Counted from the stretch's first letter, positions 38,904 through 48,208 are shown. The stretch: DNA of 64,000 nucleotides from Chlamydia muridarum str. Nigg (GCF_000006685.1 NC_002620.2:639205-703204), one strand, 5' to 3'. The notes: a model not told the origin generated them from the letters alone. Translations and numbers: made by a program.

Positions 38904-39032
38904 AGCCATCCTAAAAAATAAAGTTTCTATCCCACTATCCAGCTTATTCTGCTAGCAAGCTAAACAGACGAATCCCTATAGAACACCAATAAAATATTCA
39001 CTGTCAAGAGCTCTCCGTTTTATTTGTAGATT

Positions 39033-40814
39033 CTAGGTACGAAAAAGACGCATTTTTGTTTCTTTAACAAAATTCTCTAACGCCTCAAAACTTTCTTTCT
39101 CTCGAGATTCTCGAACCGTACGCTCTTTAGAAAATTCTGAAAAATGGTGTTTTAATTCAAAGTATAACTTTATTTTTGGCTCTGTTCCGGAGGGACGCAC
39201 AATCACTCTACCCGATCCTTCATAGTAGAAACAAAGCATCGACATTTTGGGTAAGGCTAATTTGTATGTAATTCCTGTAACTAGATCACACCCTTCTCCA
39301 GTTTTATAATTTTCAAAGGCAACCAGTTTGCGACCAGGTAAAGACATATAAAGAGGATCCTGAGTCTCCCAACGCTCTAATAACTCCTGCTTTTGATTAG
39401 GTTGATCCACAGGGAGATCAATAGACTCTGTTAAATTAGCATAATATCCATGGATCTCATACAGTTCTAACAAAGCATCTCGCAACGTATATCCGCGCAG
39501 TTTCTGCTGTAAAGCTGTTTCAGCAATGAGAGCTGCAGATATCATTGCATCTTTATCTTCTACATGAGAACCATACAAATACCCATAAGACTCCTCGGCT
39601 CCGAAAATAAAGCGTTCCATACCAGACCGCCATAATTCTATTTTCTCGCCTATATATTTAAATCCAGCTCCAACATTAACAACACTACCTCCATACGACT
39701 CAGTAATGGCCGTCAAAAGTTCTGTTGTTACAATGCTTTTGACTACCTTATCTTCAACCCCTAAAGGAGCTTTTTGAGATTCTCTACTGAGAATATGAGC
39801 TGCTAACAAACATGCTATCTGGTTACCATTAAACCGATAAGGACCATCTTTTTCCAAAGAAACAATGCCTATCCTGTCTGCATCAGGATCTGTTGCAATG
39901 AACAAATCATCCTTCTGATCTAGCATCTGCTGAATACCCAGAACCAACGCTTCCGGATCTTCAGGATTAGGAAGAACTATAGTAGGGAAATCCCCATCAG
40001 GAATCATCTGCTTTTCAACTAAACAGACCGAAGAGAATCCCCAGTCTTTCAAAATCCTTGGGACCATTGACACTCCAGTGCCGTGTAATGGAGAGTAACT
40101 CATCCGTAGTAAAGAACCGTGCTGACGATTGTCTTCCCTACATAACTGCAGTTGATGTAAGGCTTTCTCGTAATCAGCTTCTATTTCCTCTTGAATCAAA
40201 CGAATACAAGGGTGATCTAAAGTATCCACTGACAATACTTGATCAATCATTTGAAATTCTTTCACGATTTCCTGATCCATTGGGGGCAAAACCTGCCCTC
40301 CTGTCGACATGTATACTTTGTAGCCGTTGTAAGCAGGAGGATTATGTGATGCTGTGATCATAACTCCAGCTTTAGCTTGAAATTCTCGAACTGAATAAGA
40401 AACAAGCGCTAAGGGCTCAGGCACCTGAAACAAGTAAGTAAGAATACCATTCCCGGCCAAAACTTTCGCTGTCTCTTGTCCAAACTCTAAAGAATGGTGT
40501 CGTGTATCATATCCAACCACAACACTGATATCCTCATCAGGATATCGTTGCTTTAGTACCTGAGCTAAACTTTGCGTGGCTCTGCGGACGGTAAACACAT
40601 TTAACCGATTTGTGCCCACTCCCATAAGACTGCGCAATCCGGCTGTCCCAAAAGTTAAAATATCTCCGAACCGTTCTTTTAATTTTTCAGGGTCCTTATC
40701 CAGTAAATCTAAAATCAAGGTGTTATCACATGCATTATCCTGCAACCAAGATAAAATATTTTTGGCAGTTTGAGGATCAAACATTTCCTCAATTTTCTTT
40801 TTTGGAATTTCCAT
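39033..40814 (-). CDS. pgm: Phosphoglucomutase/phosphomannomutase-family enzyme
   Basis: A 593-residue alpha-D-phosphohexomutase. Motifs of the four domains: catalytic phosphoserine loop TASHNPPAYNGYKVY (near 154-168), metal loop DPDADRIGI (near 308), sugar loop GAEESYGYL (near 398) and phosphate loop RPSGTEPKIKLYFE (near 540). Length and the long insert resemble the PGM2/phosphopentomutase-like subgroup more than GlmM. It interconverts hexose 1- and 6-phosphates, useful for glycogen, which chlamydiae make. ATG 40814. Corresponds to CT295 (mrsA/pgm). A terminator lies about 100 bp upstream, after the CT296-like gene, so it has its own promoter. Confidence 0.9.
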   Translation of the reverse strand: MEIPKKKIEEMFDPQTAKNILSWLQDNACDNTLILDLLDKDPEKLKERFGDILTFGTAGLRSLMGVGTNRLNVFTVRRATQSLAQVLKQRYPDEDISVVVGYDTRHHSLEFGQETAKVLAGNGILTYLFQVPEPLALVSYSVREFQAKAGVMITASHNPPAYNGYKVYMSTGGQVLPPMDQEIVKEFQMIDQVLSVDTLDHPCIRLIQEEIEADYEKALHQLQLCREDNRQHGSLLRMSYSPLHGTGVSMVPRILKDWGFSSVCLVEKQMIPDGDFPTIVLPNPEDPEALVLGIQQMLDQKDDLFIATDPDADRIGIVSLEKDGPYRFNGNQIACLLAAHILSRESQKAPLGVEDKVVKSIVTTELLTAITESYGGSVVNVGAGFKYIGEKIELWRSGMERFIFGAEESYGYLYGSHVEDKDAMISAALIAETALQQKLRGYTLRDALLELYEIHGYYANLTESIDLPVDQPNQKQELLERWETQDPLYMSLPGRKLVAFENYKTGEGCDLVTGITYKLALPKMSMLCFYYEGSGRVIVRPSGTEPKIKLYFELKHHFSEFSKERTVRESREKESFEALENFVKETKMRLFRT

Positions 40815-40916
40815 AGAACACCCTTTCGATCAGTGCAAAACACTCATCCCAACTCTGACAAATACTAAGCAAGAGTAGACAAACAGGACTATACGTTAGC
40901 ACCCCGTTTTTGTAAA

Positions 40917-40941
40917 AATTTTGCTTATGGCAAGCAAAATT
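40917..40941 (-). terminator. Rho-independent terminator after the CT296-like gene
   Basis: AATTTTGCTT (40932-40941 read on minus) and AAGCAAAATT (40917-40926 on minus) form a perfect 10-bp stem with a 5-nt loop, followed on the minus strand by TTT. It starts 21 nt after the stop of the CT296-like gene. Confidence 0.75.
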
Positions 40942-40961
40942 GAAATGAAAATTTGAAAGAA

Positions 40962-41435
40962 CTAGTTAGGAAATCCTGCCGAAGAAAACCCAAGAATGAT
41001 AACCGACGCTTTTGGATCCCAACCAAGAACCCCCTGAGGGTACTCTCCTGTAAAGAAAAGGGCCCATCCCGCTTTCTCTCCTGATAGACAGAGTACAACA
41101 GCGCAATCACAGTCTTCAAAAAAGATCTCTTCTTCAGCCTGCATCCAAAGATCCTTAACCAAAGCAACCTTCGAACGATGAACAAGTTCAGCAGCCAACC
41201 TATCTAAGCGCGCTTTTTTTACTATAGCATGAACTCCAGGAAGGGACCGGTAAACATTTTCCCTCCAACGCTGAAGATATCTATCTTTTGCGACAGCGAC
41301 CTCTTTCAAGAACTGCTTCAACTCTGCTTCCAATTTCTTGCAATCAGAAACGGGCGCTATCTTTTCAAACAAGATATTTCCGTGATTCTGAAAATAACGC
41401 TTATGCTCTAGGTGTAAAACAGACCTCATACTCAT
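40962..41435 (-). CDS. CT296-like protein, possible Fe(II)/2-oxoglutarate-fold protein
   Basis: A 157-residue soluble protein, no signal peptide. Sequence alone gives no named domain. From memory, CT296 was first proposed as a divalent-cation-dependent regulator (DcrA), and later structural work reported similarity to Fe(II)/2-oxoglutarate-dependent enzymes. Visible features are an N-terminal basic-aromatic segment HLEHKRYFQNHG, a helical middle (ELKQFLKEVAVAKDRYLQRWREN) and C-terminal strands DCDCAVVLCLSG and WALFFTGEYP. A clear HxD...H triad is not evident, so catalysis is doubtful. It is divergent from rnc and ends in a good terminator, so it looks monocistronic. Start could be ATG 41435 or the ATG two codons later. 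Confidence 0.75.
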   Translation of the reverse strand: MSMRSVLHLEHKRYFQNHGNILFEKIAPVSDCKKLEAELKQFLKEVAVAKDRYLQRWRENVYRSLPGVHAIVKKARLDRLAAELVHRSKVALVKDLWMQAEEEIFFEDCDCAVVLCLSGEKAGWALFFTGEYPQGVLGWDPKASVIILGFSSAGFPN

Positions 41436-41502
41436 CTAATTTAAGCGACCAAACTCGAAAGTACTATAGACTTTAAGAGTATTTCCGCCTATAAAAACCC
41501 GG

Positions 41503-41531
41503 TTGACATTTTAGATTTTGTATTCTTAAAA
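41503..41531 (+). promoter_or_regulatory. Near-consensus promoter of rnc-radA-hemC
   Basis: TTGACA (41503-41508), 17-bp spacer, TTAAAA (41526-41531). The -10 ends 7 bp before the rnc ATG (41539), which would put the transcript start at or next to the start codon. No Shine-Dalgarno is visible before this ATG. Confidence 0.5.
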
Positions 41532-41538
41532 AATAGTT

Positions 41539-42237
41539 ATGCAGCGTACCGTAAATATTCAGGCCGTAGAGTCTAAATTAAAATTTACATTTTCTCAGCC
41601 ACGGCTTCTCGTCACAGCTCTTACCCATCCCTCGTATCGGAATGAGTTTCCTTCTGACGGGGAAGATAGTGAGCGTTTAGAATTTCTTGGGGATGCTGTC
41701 TTAGGATTAGTCGTCACTGAACACCTTTTCCTCCTCTTCCCCTCTTTGAATGAAGGGCTTTTGTCAACAACAAGATCAGCTTTGGTGAATGCTGAAGCAT
41801 GTTTTAACTATACGCAAAAATTATCTCTGGGCGAACACCTCTTGATCGGTCGCGGTGAAAAAATGCAAAGTCATCGAGGAAAAATTTCTGCCTATGCCAA
41901 CCTATTCGAGGCCATTTTAGGCGCTGTGTACTTAGATGGTGGACTAGCTCCCGCAAGACAAATTATCGTTCCTTTACTTCCCAATAAAGAGGCTATACTA
42001 CCTCTAATGCTAGTTAATCCTAAAAATCGCTTACAACAATTCACTCAGCAGACATTAAAGGTTCTTCCTACATATATCGCTCTTCCTTGGTCATCCGAAG
42101 ATGGCACTCCTGGATACCATGTACAAGTCTTCGTTAATGAAAAACTTTGGGGAGAGGGCTTTGCTGGATCAAAAAAGGAAGCAGAAAAACTTGCAGCTAA
42201 ACAGGCGTTATCAACACATGACGACAACAAAAATTAA
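41539..42237 (+). CDS. rnc: Ribonuclease III
   Basis: A 232-residue RNase III. The catalytic domain has the signature [15 protein letters not shown] (residues about 45-59) with the metal-binding Glu and Asp, and the second acidic pair in [18 protein letters not shown] dsRNA-binding domain follows (about 155-228, [17 protein letters not shown]...[11 protein letters not shown]...[15 protein letters not shown]). It processes rRNA precursors and structured mRNAs. The start codon follows a strong promoter with almost no leader. The 3' end overlaps radA by 20 bp. Corresponds to CT297. Confidence 0.96.
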   Translation: MQRTVNIQAVESKLKFTFSQPRLLVTALTHPSYRNEFPSDGEDSERLEFLGDAVLGLVVTEHLFLLFPSLNEGLLSTTRSALVNAEACFNYTQKLSLGEHLLIGRGEKMQSHRGKISAYANLFEAILGAVYLDGGLAPARQIIVPLLPNKEAILPLMLVNPKNRLQQFTQQTLKVLPTYIALPWSSEDGTPGYHVQVFVNEKLWGEGFAGSKKEAEKLAAKQALSTHDDNKN

Positions 42238-43585
42238 AACACAATGGGCATGTTCAGAATGCGGCTCCTATTCTCCAAAATGGTTAGGACAATGCCCTGG
42301 ATGCTTTCAATGGAATACTTTAGTTGAAGAAATACATTCTTCTAAACTGAAAACCTCTTCTTATCCTCTCAGCTCTACAACTCCAGTTCCTCTTAACACT
42401 GTAAAATTTCAAGAAGAGATAAGAATTTCCACTCGTTCCAAAGGATGGAATCGCCTTCTTGGAGGGGGAACTGTATGTGGTAGTCTTACTTTACTAGGAG
42501 GAGAACCTGGAATAGGAAAATCCACCTTATTACTTCAGATCTCTTCGCAATTTGCTGAGCAAGGCTATAAAGTATTGTATGTTTGTGGAGAAGAGTCTGT
42601 ATCCCAAACTTCATTACGAGCACAACGCCTACAAATCTCTAGCAGCAATATTTTTCTATTTCCAGAAACAAACCTTGAAGATATCAAGCAACAGATCTCC
42701 GATCTTGCTCCTGATATCCTAATCATTGATTCTATTCAGATTATTTTTTCCCCATCACTAAGCTCTGCTCCAGGATCAGTTGCTCAAGTTCGAGAAACTA
42801 CAGCAGAACTCATGCATATTGCAAAACAAAAACAAATTACGACTTTTATTATTGGGCATGTTACTAAATCAGGGGAAATCGCAGGACCACGTATTCTTGA
42901 ACATTTAGTAGATACCGTCCTTTATTTTGAAGGCAATGCGCACACCAATTATCGCATGATCCGCTCTGTCAAAAATCGTTTTGGCCCAACAAATGAGTTA
43001 TTAATTTTATCTATGCAAACGGATGGGCTGCATGAAGTGGAAAATCCTTCAGGGTTCTTTTTACAAGAAAAAGTTGTGGAAACAACAGGCTCGACAATTA
43101 TCCCTATTGTAGAAGGATCTGAAACGCTTCTTGTAGAAGTGCAAGCTCTAGTTTCTTCTTCTCCTTTCTCTAATCCAGTACGGAAAACTTCAGGATTTGA
43201 TCCTAATCGGTTTTCTTTACTCTTAGCTGTTTTAGAAAAAAGAGCGAATGTCAAGTTATACACGTCTGATGTCTTTCTTTCGATAGCCGGTGGTTTAAAA
43301 ATTACCCAACCTTCTGCAGATTTGGGAGCGGTTCTATCAGTTGTCTCCTCTCTATATAATCGCTACCTACCCAAGAATTATACCTACACTGGGGAAATTG
43401 GACTGGGCGGGGAGATTCGTCACGTCACACATATAGAGCATCGCATAAAAGAGAGCATTATCATGGGATTTAAGGGTATCGTCATGCCCTCTGGGCAAAT
43501 AAAAGGCTTACCTAAAGAATATTTGGATCAAATTGATATTATTGGAGTAAAAACAATTAAAGATGCTGTCCGCCTACTACAATGA
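42218..43585 (+). CDS. radA: DNA repair protein RadA (Sms)
   Basis: A 455-residue RadA from ATG 42218; a much longer frame starts inside rnc and is rejected. Zinc finger CSECG...CPGCF (residues 11-30), RecA-like ATPase with [14 protein letters not shown] (about 90-103) and ILIIDSIQI, the RadA-specific KNRFGPTNE motif (about 250), and a C-terminal Lon-protease-like domain ([21 protein letters not shown]). RadA is a helicase that migrates recombination branches. It overlaps rnc by 20 bp and hemC by 23 bp, so rnc-radA-hemC form one tight operon. Corresponds to CT298 (sms). Confidence 0.96.
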   Translation: MTTTKIKTQWACSECGSYSPKWLGQCPGCFQWNTLVEEIHSSKLKTSSYPLSSTTPVPLNTVKFQEEIRISTRSKGWNRLLGGGTVCGSLTLLGGEPGIGKSTLLLQISSQFAEQGYKVLYVCGEESVSQTSLRAQRLQISSSNIFLFPETNLEDIKQQISDLAPDILIIDSIQIIFSPSLSSAPGSVAQVRETTAELMHIAKQKQITTFIIGHVTKSGEIAGPRILEHLVDTVLYFEGNAHTNYRMIRSVKNRFGPTNELLILSMQTDGLHEVENPSGFFLQEKVVETTGSTIIPIVEGSETLLVEVQALVSSSPFSNPVRKTSGFDPNRFSLLLAVLEKRANVKLYTSDVFLSIAGGLKITQPSADLGAVLSVVSSLYNRYLPKNYTYTGEIGLGGEIRHVTHIEHRIKESIIMGFKGIVMPSGQIKGLPKEYLDQIDIIGVKTIKDAVRLLQ

Positions 43586-44291
43586 CCCTTTTCTATCCGA
43601 TTTTTGTTTAGGGAAGATCCCTTTACGTTTAGCATCTCGGAAGTCTCCTTTAGCCGTTCTACAAGCCCATGAATGCCTAAGAAGACTCCAAACATTTTTC
43701 CCTAGGTTATGGGGGCAGGTTATCACAGAAACAACACAAGGTGATCTTGACCAACACACCCCCTTACATTCCGTAGAAAACACCGGTTTTTTTACAGATG
43801 ATATCGATTTTCTTGTTCAATCTGGGAAATGTGATCTTGCCATACATTCTGCTAAAGATCTTCCAGAAAAACCAAAGGCAAGGGTCATTGCCATTACAGC
43901 AAGTATAGATCCTCGAGATATCTTGGTATTTCAAGAAAAATATCTATTGCAGCCTTTCCCATCCCGATTACGCATCGGGTGCTCTTCTGATCGCAGAAGA
44001 GCACTTATCTCTTCTCTATACCCCTCTGCTGTTATCACAGATATTCGCGGAACCATCCAAACTCGATTGGCACTCTTGGATCAGCAAAAATTTGATGCTA
44101 TTGTGATGGCTAATGCAGCTGTTTCTCGACTGGGATTACGCCTTCCTTGCACAGTAGTCCTGCCCCCCCCATACCATCCTTTTCAAGGACGTTTAGCAAT
44201 CACATCCTGCCACCATATAGCAAGTTGGGAGAAATTATTCTTAACCTGTAAAATAACAGAAAATATAAACCTGCTCCATTTTTTCTCATAA
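43563..44291 (+). CDS. hemC: Porphobilinogen deaminase, C-terminally short
   Basis: A 242-residue hydroxymethylbilane synthase; the family is usually 300-320. Domains 1 and 2 are recognisable: LRLASRKSPLAVLQA, TTQGDLDQ, the substrate-binding HSAKDLPEKP, IGCSSDRRRAL, DIRGTIQTRL and ANAAVSRLGL. After the residual Pro-rich PPPYHPFQGRLAI, which stands where other HemC have PAVGQGALAIE, the chain ends. Domain 3, with the cysteine that carries the dipyrromethane cofactor, is therefore missing. The gene is intact with a clean stop, so this is not a recent frameshift that I can see. It overlaps radA by 23 bp. Corresponds to CT299. Confidence 0.88.
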   Translation: MLSAYYNDPFLSDFCLGKIPLRLASRKSPLAVLQAHECLRRLQTFFPRLWGQVITETTQGDLDQHTPLHSVENTGFFTDDIDFLVQSGKCDLAIHSAKDLPEKPKARVIAITASIDPRDILVFQEKYLLQPFPSRLRIGCSSDRRRALISSLYPSAVITDIRGTIQTRLALLDQQKFDAIVMANAAVSRLGLRLPCTVVLPPPYHPFQGRLAITSCHHIASWEKLFLTCKITENINLLHFFS

Positions 44292-44339
44292 AAATGAAAA
44301 ACGCGTTTCATCCCCCCCTCCCTTCGCATATAAAAAAAC

Positions 44340-44368
44340 TTCAAAACAAAACTCCCCCAAGCTAGACT
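44340..44368 (+). promoter_or_regulatory. Candidate promoter of the Inc-like pair
   Basis: TTCAAA (44340-44345), 17-bp spacer with a C-run, TAGACT (44363-44368). It lies between hemC and the first Inc-like ORF. The match is modest. Confidence 0.3.
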
Positions 44369-44399
44369 CTTTCCCTAAGTTTCTATTTTATGGATTATT

Positions 44400-44876
44400 G
44401 TGACGATATCTGACTCATACGGGTCAATGACCTCTTCTAACCTTAGAAGTGATTATACTAGTGGTGATGGAAGATCCTCCAGTCCTTTCACTCCTAGGCA
44501 AGCAAGAGCTCGCTGTAATTCTGTGAAATCAATCAGCTCTTCCGTCTCTAAAAAATCAGAAGTAGATCGTCTAGTGCTTTGCAGCACCGCGTGCATTATT
44601 TTAAAAATTTTCTTTCTAATATCTTGGAAAATTTTCCCTATTATAGGTCTCTTTACCGCAGCAGAGCTCGTCTATAACAAAATTAAGGGCAATTCTGGAA
44701 AATTTTGGGGACTATGGTTTAGCTTATCTATGCTAGGAGGCTTAGGTATTCTTATGCTGCTTGCTATAGTGATTCTCTCCATATGGGTTGTCAGTGAGTT
44801 GCTTTGCTCGCTAGGGCGGCGCGCAGCCAATATAATTCATTATTGCAGTGCTAGACAATGCAAAACCATCAACTAA
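44400..44876 (+). CDS. Inc-like small membrane protein, first of a tandem pair
   Basis: A 158-residue ORF from GTG 44400; an in-frame ATG at 44427 is an alternative start. N-terminal 55 residues are Ser/Thr/Arg-rich, without signal peptide. A bilobed hydrophobic region follows: LVLCSTACIILKIFFLISWKIFPIIGLF (about 57-84) and WFSLSMLGGLGILMLLAIVIL (about 104-126), then a short Cys-containing basic tail. This is the Inc protein layout. It shares FPIIGL and LGGLGIL with the next gene (IPVIGL, LGGLGIL) at matching places, so the two look like diverged duplicates. I do not recall a separate CT number for this one in C. trachomatis. Confidence 0.65.
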   Translation: MTISDSYGSMTSSNLRSDYTSGDGRSSSPFTPRQARARCNSVKSISSSVSKKSEVDRLVLCSTACIILKIFFLISWKIFPIIGLFTAAELVYNKIKGNSGKFWGLWFSLSMLGGLGILMLLAIVILSIWVVSELLCSLGRRAANIIHYCSARQCKTIN

Positions 44877-44935
44877 AATTTTAACCCTTATTGGGAAACG
44901 CTTTCAATAATCCCTTTATTTTTAGAGACATTAAT

Positions 44936-45274
44936 ATGAACAACATTACATTATCTGCAAGCTCTTCTTCTTTAAATTCTGAACCAGATCGTCCTCAAGA
45001 AAAAGTCAACCCCCATTTGCTTTTTATTTTGGCCTTAATTCCTGTTATAGGGCTAGGTGTTGCGCTTTATTTATGTATTAAAACAACAGATGTTCACTGG
45101 AAAAGCAATGCTGGGGTTGCTGTCCTCGGAGGATTAGGAATTTTAGCCATCGCCTACATCTTAATACAGACTCTATTGGTAATTCGTCTGGCTTTTAAGA
45201 AAATTAATAATTTTCTTCACCATCCTACTTTGCCTTGCTGTATTTCCTTTTCGTGTAAAACAAAAACAGAGTAG
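44936..45274 (+). CDS. Inc-like small membrane protein (CT300-like)
   Basis: A 112-residue protein from ATG 44936 (AGAGA 8 nt upstream); the frame opens upstream only to a TTG. N-terminus is Ser-rich (MNNITLSASSSSLNSE) without signal peptide. Two hydrophobic helices (HLLFILALIPVIGLGVALYLCI, about 28-49, and GVAVLGGLGILAIAYILIQTLLVI, about 61-84) with a short polar hinge form the Inc-type bilobe, then a Lys/Cys tail. By position before pknD it corresponds to CT300. It follows its apparent paralogue by 59 bp. A perfect 16-bp hairpin follows the stop. Confidence 0.72.
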   Translation: MNNITLSASSSSLNSEPDRPQEKVNPHLLFILALIPVIGLGVALYLCIKTTDVHWKSNAGVAVLGGLGILAIAYILIQTLLVIRLAFKKINNFLHHPTLPCCISFSCKTKTE

Positions 45275-45289
45275 TTGCCTTTGTTATGA

Positions 45290-45329
45290 TTTAAGGAAGA
45301 CTCTCATCATAAAGAGAGTCTTCCTTAAA
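45290..45329. terminator. Perfect 16-bp hairpin between Inc-like gene and pknD
   Basis: 45290-45305 (TTTAAGGAAGACTCTC) and 45314-45329 (GAGAGTCTTCCTTAAA) are exact complements with an 8-nt loop. It lies between two convergent genes and is best read as a bidirectional terminator, although no T-run follows on either strand beyond the stem's own A/T end. Confidence 0.75.
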
Positions 45330-45389
45330 AACTAAAAAAGCTGTTTCTTTTTTATATGGGAAAGCTTTTCTCGTTTTCTTCTTGTTTCC

Positions 45390-48194
45390 TTATCCAAAAA
45401 AACTGTTTTCCATAGAAATATAGGCTTGTCGGTAAACTTCGTACCGTTCTTTCGGAGCATGTAAACAACGAAGCAAGAAATAACTTTGAAAAAGAGTTTT
45501 TTTCTTTTCCCACCAAACAAGTCCTTCTAAATAGTCCAGTGAATCATCATCAATACATTTCCCAATCAAAGCTGATCTTCCGTACTTAAATTGACAACGA
45601 GAGAAATGCGCTTTAACAGCGCTCCGATCTCCTGTTAAGGCTAAATAGCATCCCCAAAGAACAAAAGCTTCTGAATACTCTATAAGCCCTTTATCCTGAG
45701 GAAAGTTCTTGCTCAACAGTTCATAAGCTTGCTTCAAGTCTTGATTCCACAAAGAGACTTGGATCATATAAACTAGAACATGCTTGTGATCCTCTGCACT
45801 AGCAGAATTGTAGATATCTTGTAGAAAATCAGAAAACACCTTTACTTCTTCATCTATAAAGGCTTGTAAGCTAAATAAATCCAAAGCATACAGCTGTAAG
45901 GCAAAAGGAACTGCTGATATAAACTCCTTTGCTTGCCTATACTCTCTATTTTGCAAAGCCGCTAACCCTTGGACAAATAACACTAGTTCTTCGCCCCTCT
46001 GATTGTGCAAAGATTTGGGGAAAACAACTTCATCAACGAAAATGGCTAAATCTTCAGCGAATTGTGAGAAAACTTCTTTATTCCCTGAAGCACATACAAC
46101 ATAGAAGATATCTATAAGAGCTTGATAATCCCGTAAATCTCTAGCCCTTTGAAACAATTCAGGAAGGAATAAGGTAAATCCTGTCCAAAAGCTAAGGAAA
46201 AGCTCCATCTTAGAGGACTTAAACTGCAAAGGGGTCTTATCTATACGACAGAACAAAGTGGATTGCTGTCTATGATGAAGAAATTCGAGAAAACGCTCTT
46301 CCTCTCGAAGACCAATCTTTTCTGGGGCAATCCATAAAATTAACAGCATGAAAACTAAAGCTTCGCTGCGATGCTTATGCAGACTATCATACAAACGGAA
46401 ACAAAGATGATCCTTTAGACGAGGAATCTCAGGATGTTGAGGATATCTTTTTAAAGCTAACAGCAAGCTCCGTATCTCTTCTACAAAACTGCCGTTTCGC
46501 TGATAAACCAAAGCCTTTCCAAGATACTCCAATGGAGCTCCAGTGCTTCCATGCAAAAGATCAAAAGTGCTAAGAGCTTGCATGAGATCCCCGCCCTGCT
46601 CCTCTATCTGAGTCAGTAAAGTCACCCCTAAGCGAAACTGTGCTTCATAACTTTCTTTTCTACCTGGGAAGGAATCTCGGATTTTACGATAAAAGCGAGC
46701 AGCTTGGTCATATAATTTTTCAGCTAAAAACGCATCAGGGACAGCCAGGCAACTCACTCGTAACGCCCCAATGCTTTCTAAAATCGTAATATTGCTAATT
46801 CCTTGTAGATCTTGAATGATTATCTCTATACGCTCCCCTAAACTAGGAAGATAATCTATGTGTAAAATAAATAAGATTTGATCAACAAAGACTGTAATTT
46901 TGTTATTAGATTTTTCTATCGAGATTGCAAAACGGGACTGTTGAGGAATAATGCCTTGGGATTCTTTCTGGATCTCTATTCCATTTTTGATAAGAGAGAC
47001 CGAGAGCTCGTTATTTTGAGAAGAGAACCACAATCCATAACCACAATAAAACTCTCCTTTATCAGCTTCCTTGGAAGGGGGGAAAAAAATACCGACTCCT
47101 TCTTGAACAGAGCTTTTTGTTACCGAGCACTCAACACGAACGGAAGAATTCACTTCCATATCAGAGAGCATAAAATTGTACCACTGAGCCGGGGAGCTGG
47201 CTAATACAGGAAAATAACGGGAAAGTAAAATCGGTTCGTAATATTTCCAATTTTTCCTATCCTTAGTCGATAAAATATCTCTAGTTGTCCATTCTGATTC
47301 CCCTTGAAGATGTGGCTGCAAAGCTTTACGCAACTCTTGAACAGAAGAAAACCTCTGTACAGGATCAACAGCTATTGCTTTCATAGCAATTTGAGATAAA
47401 GAAGGGGGAATTTCTCGATAAGGCGCCATCTCTATAGGAGACAAAATACTGTCTTCATAAGGCAGTTTCCGCCCTTTTTTTCTCCGATATGGGAAAGATA
47501 AAGTCAACATTTGATAAAGGATAAGACCTAATGCATAAATGTCGGTCTTCTCCGAAGCCTCGGCTCCTAATAAGCTTTCAGGAGCCATATAATCAGGAGT
47601 CCCCACAATCTTTCCAGGAACTGTCATACTGGAATAACAGATATTTTTCTGACCATATGAAGAAAAACCTTCTTCATCTTTTTCTTGCTGCAACTCTTTA
47701 GCATGCTTAAAGATAGCAGCTCCCCAATCAACAATAACGACTTCTCCAAACAAGCCCAGCAGGATATTATCCGGCTTTAAATCCCGATGTAAAACCCCCT
47801 TTGAATGGATGTATTCTACAGTGGCACAAATTTTATCAAAAATTGGAAGAAAAGCCTTCACAGAAGTTTTTTCTTCCAATTCCTTGGAAAGGATCTCTTT
47901 TTGCCAAACGCTCTTTAATAAGTGTTTTAAAGAGAATCCCTCTATATAAGGCATTGTATAATAAACAGATTCGCCATCACTACATATGGAGTATACAGGA
48001 ACGATACCAGGATGTATGAGGTCTGCGGCTATTTTTGCTTCCCGAAGAAAGCGTTTCCTCAGCAAAGGATTATCACTCAGATCTTCACGTATCTTCTTTA
48101 GAGCTACCCTACGAGAGCAAGCCTTATCATGGGCTAAATAGACTTCGCCCATGCCTCCTCTGCCTATTAGCCTAATTAATTCGTACCGTTGCAA
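45390..48194 (-). CDS. pknD: Serine/threonine protein kinase PknD with C-terminal repeat region
   Basis: A 934-residue protein. Hanks-type kinase domain at 1-290: Gly loop LIGRGGMGEVY, Lys33 (VALKK), HRDLKPDN with Asp138, and MAPES. The magnesium motif is DWG (Asp156) instead of DFG. Then a region (about 330-490) with beta-strand character resembling a LamG/concanavalin-type jelly roll (VRVECSVTKS, NKITVFVDQILFILHIDYLP). A long helical C-terminus with TPR-like pairs (DQAARFYRKIRDSFPGRKESYEA) runs to the end. There is no membrane helix between kinase and C-terminal part, so it is probably cytoplasmic. It would phosphorylate chlamydial or secreted targets. Corresponds to CT301. It ends near a convergent hairpin. 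Confidence 0.93.
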   Translation of the reverse strand: MQRYELIRLIGRGGMGEVYLAHDKACSRRVALKKIREDLSDNPLLRKRFLREAKIAADLIHPGIVPVYSICSDGESVYYTMPYIEGFSLKHLLKSVWQKEILSKELEEKTSVKAFLPIFDKICATVEYIHSKGVLHRDLKPDNILLGLFGEVVIVDWGAAIFKHAKELQQEKDEEGFSSYGQKNICYSSMTVPGKIVGTPDYMAPESLLGAEASEKTDIYALGLILYQMLTLSFPYRRKKGRKLPYEDSILSPIEMAPYREIPPSLSQIAMKAIAVDPVQRFSSVQELRKALQPHLQGESEWTTRDILSTKDRKNWKYYEPILLSRYFPVLASSPAQWYNFMLSDMEVNSSVRVECSVTKSSVQEGVGIFFPPSKEADKGEFYCGYGLWFSSQNNELSVSLIKNGIEIQKESQGIIPQQSRFAISIEKSNNKITVFVDQILFILHIDYLPSLGERIEIIIQDLQGISNITILESIGALRVSCLAVPDAFLAEKLYDQAARFYRKIRDSFPGRKESYEAQFRLGVTLLTQIEEQGGDLMQALSTFDLLHGSTGAPLEYLGKALVYQRNGSFVEEIRSLLLALKRYPQHPEIPRLKDHLCFRLYDSLHKHRSEALVFMLLILWIAPEKIGLREEERFLEFLHHRQQSTLFCRIDKTPLQFKSSKMELFLSFWTGFTLFLPELFQRARDLRDYQALIDIFYVVCASGNKEVFSQFAEDLAIFVDEVVFPKSLHNQRGEELVLFVQGLAALQNREYRQAKEFISAVPFALQLYALDLFSLQAFIDEEVKVFSDFLQDIYNSASAEDHKHVLVYMIQVSLWNQDLKQAYELLSKNFPQDKGLIEYSEAFVLWGCYLALTGDRSAVKAHFSRCQFKYGRSALIGKCIDDDSLDYLEGLVWWEKKKTLFQSYFLLRCLHAPKERYEVYRQAYISMENSFFG

Positions 48195-48208
48195 AAGAAA
48201 AGCCTCTT

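Noticed and set aside
42101..42217. Upstream extension of radA inside rnc
   Set aside because: It overlaps the dsRNA-binding domain of rnc; the zinc finger that starts RadA follows ATG 42218.
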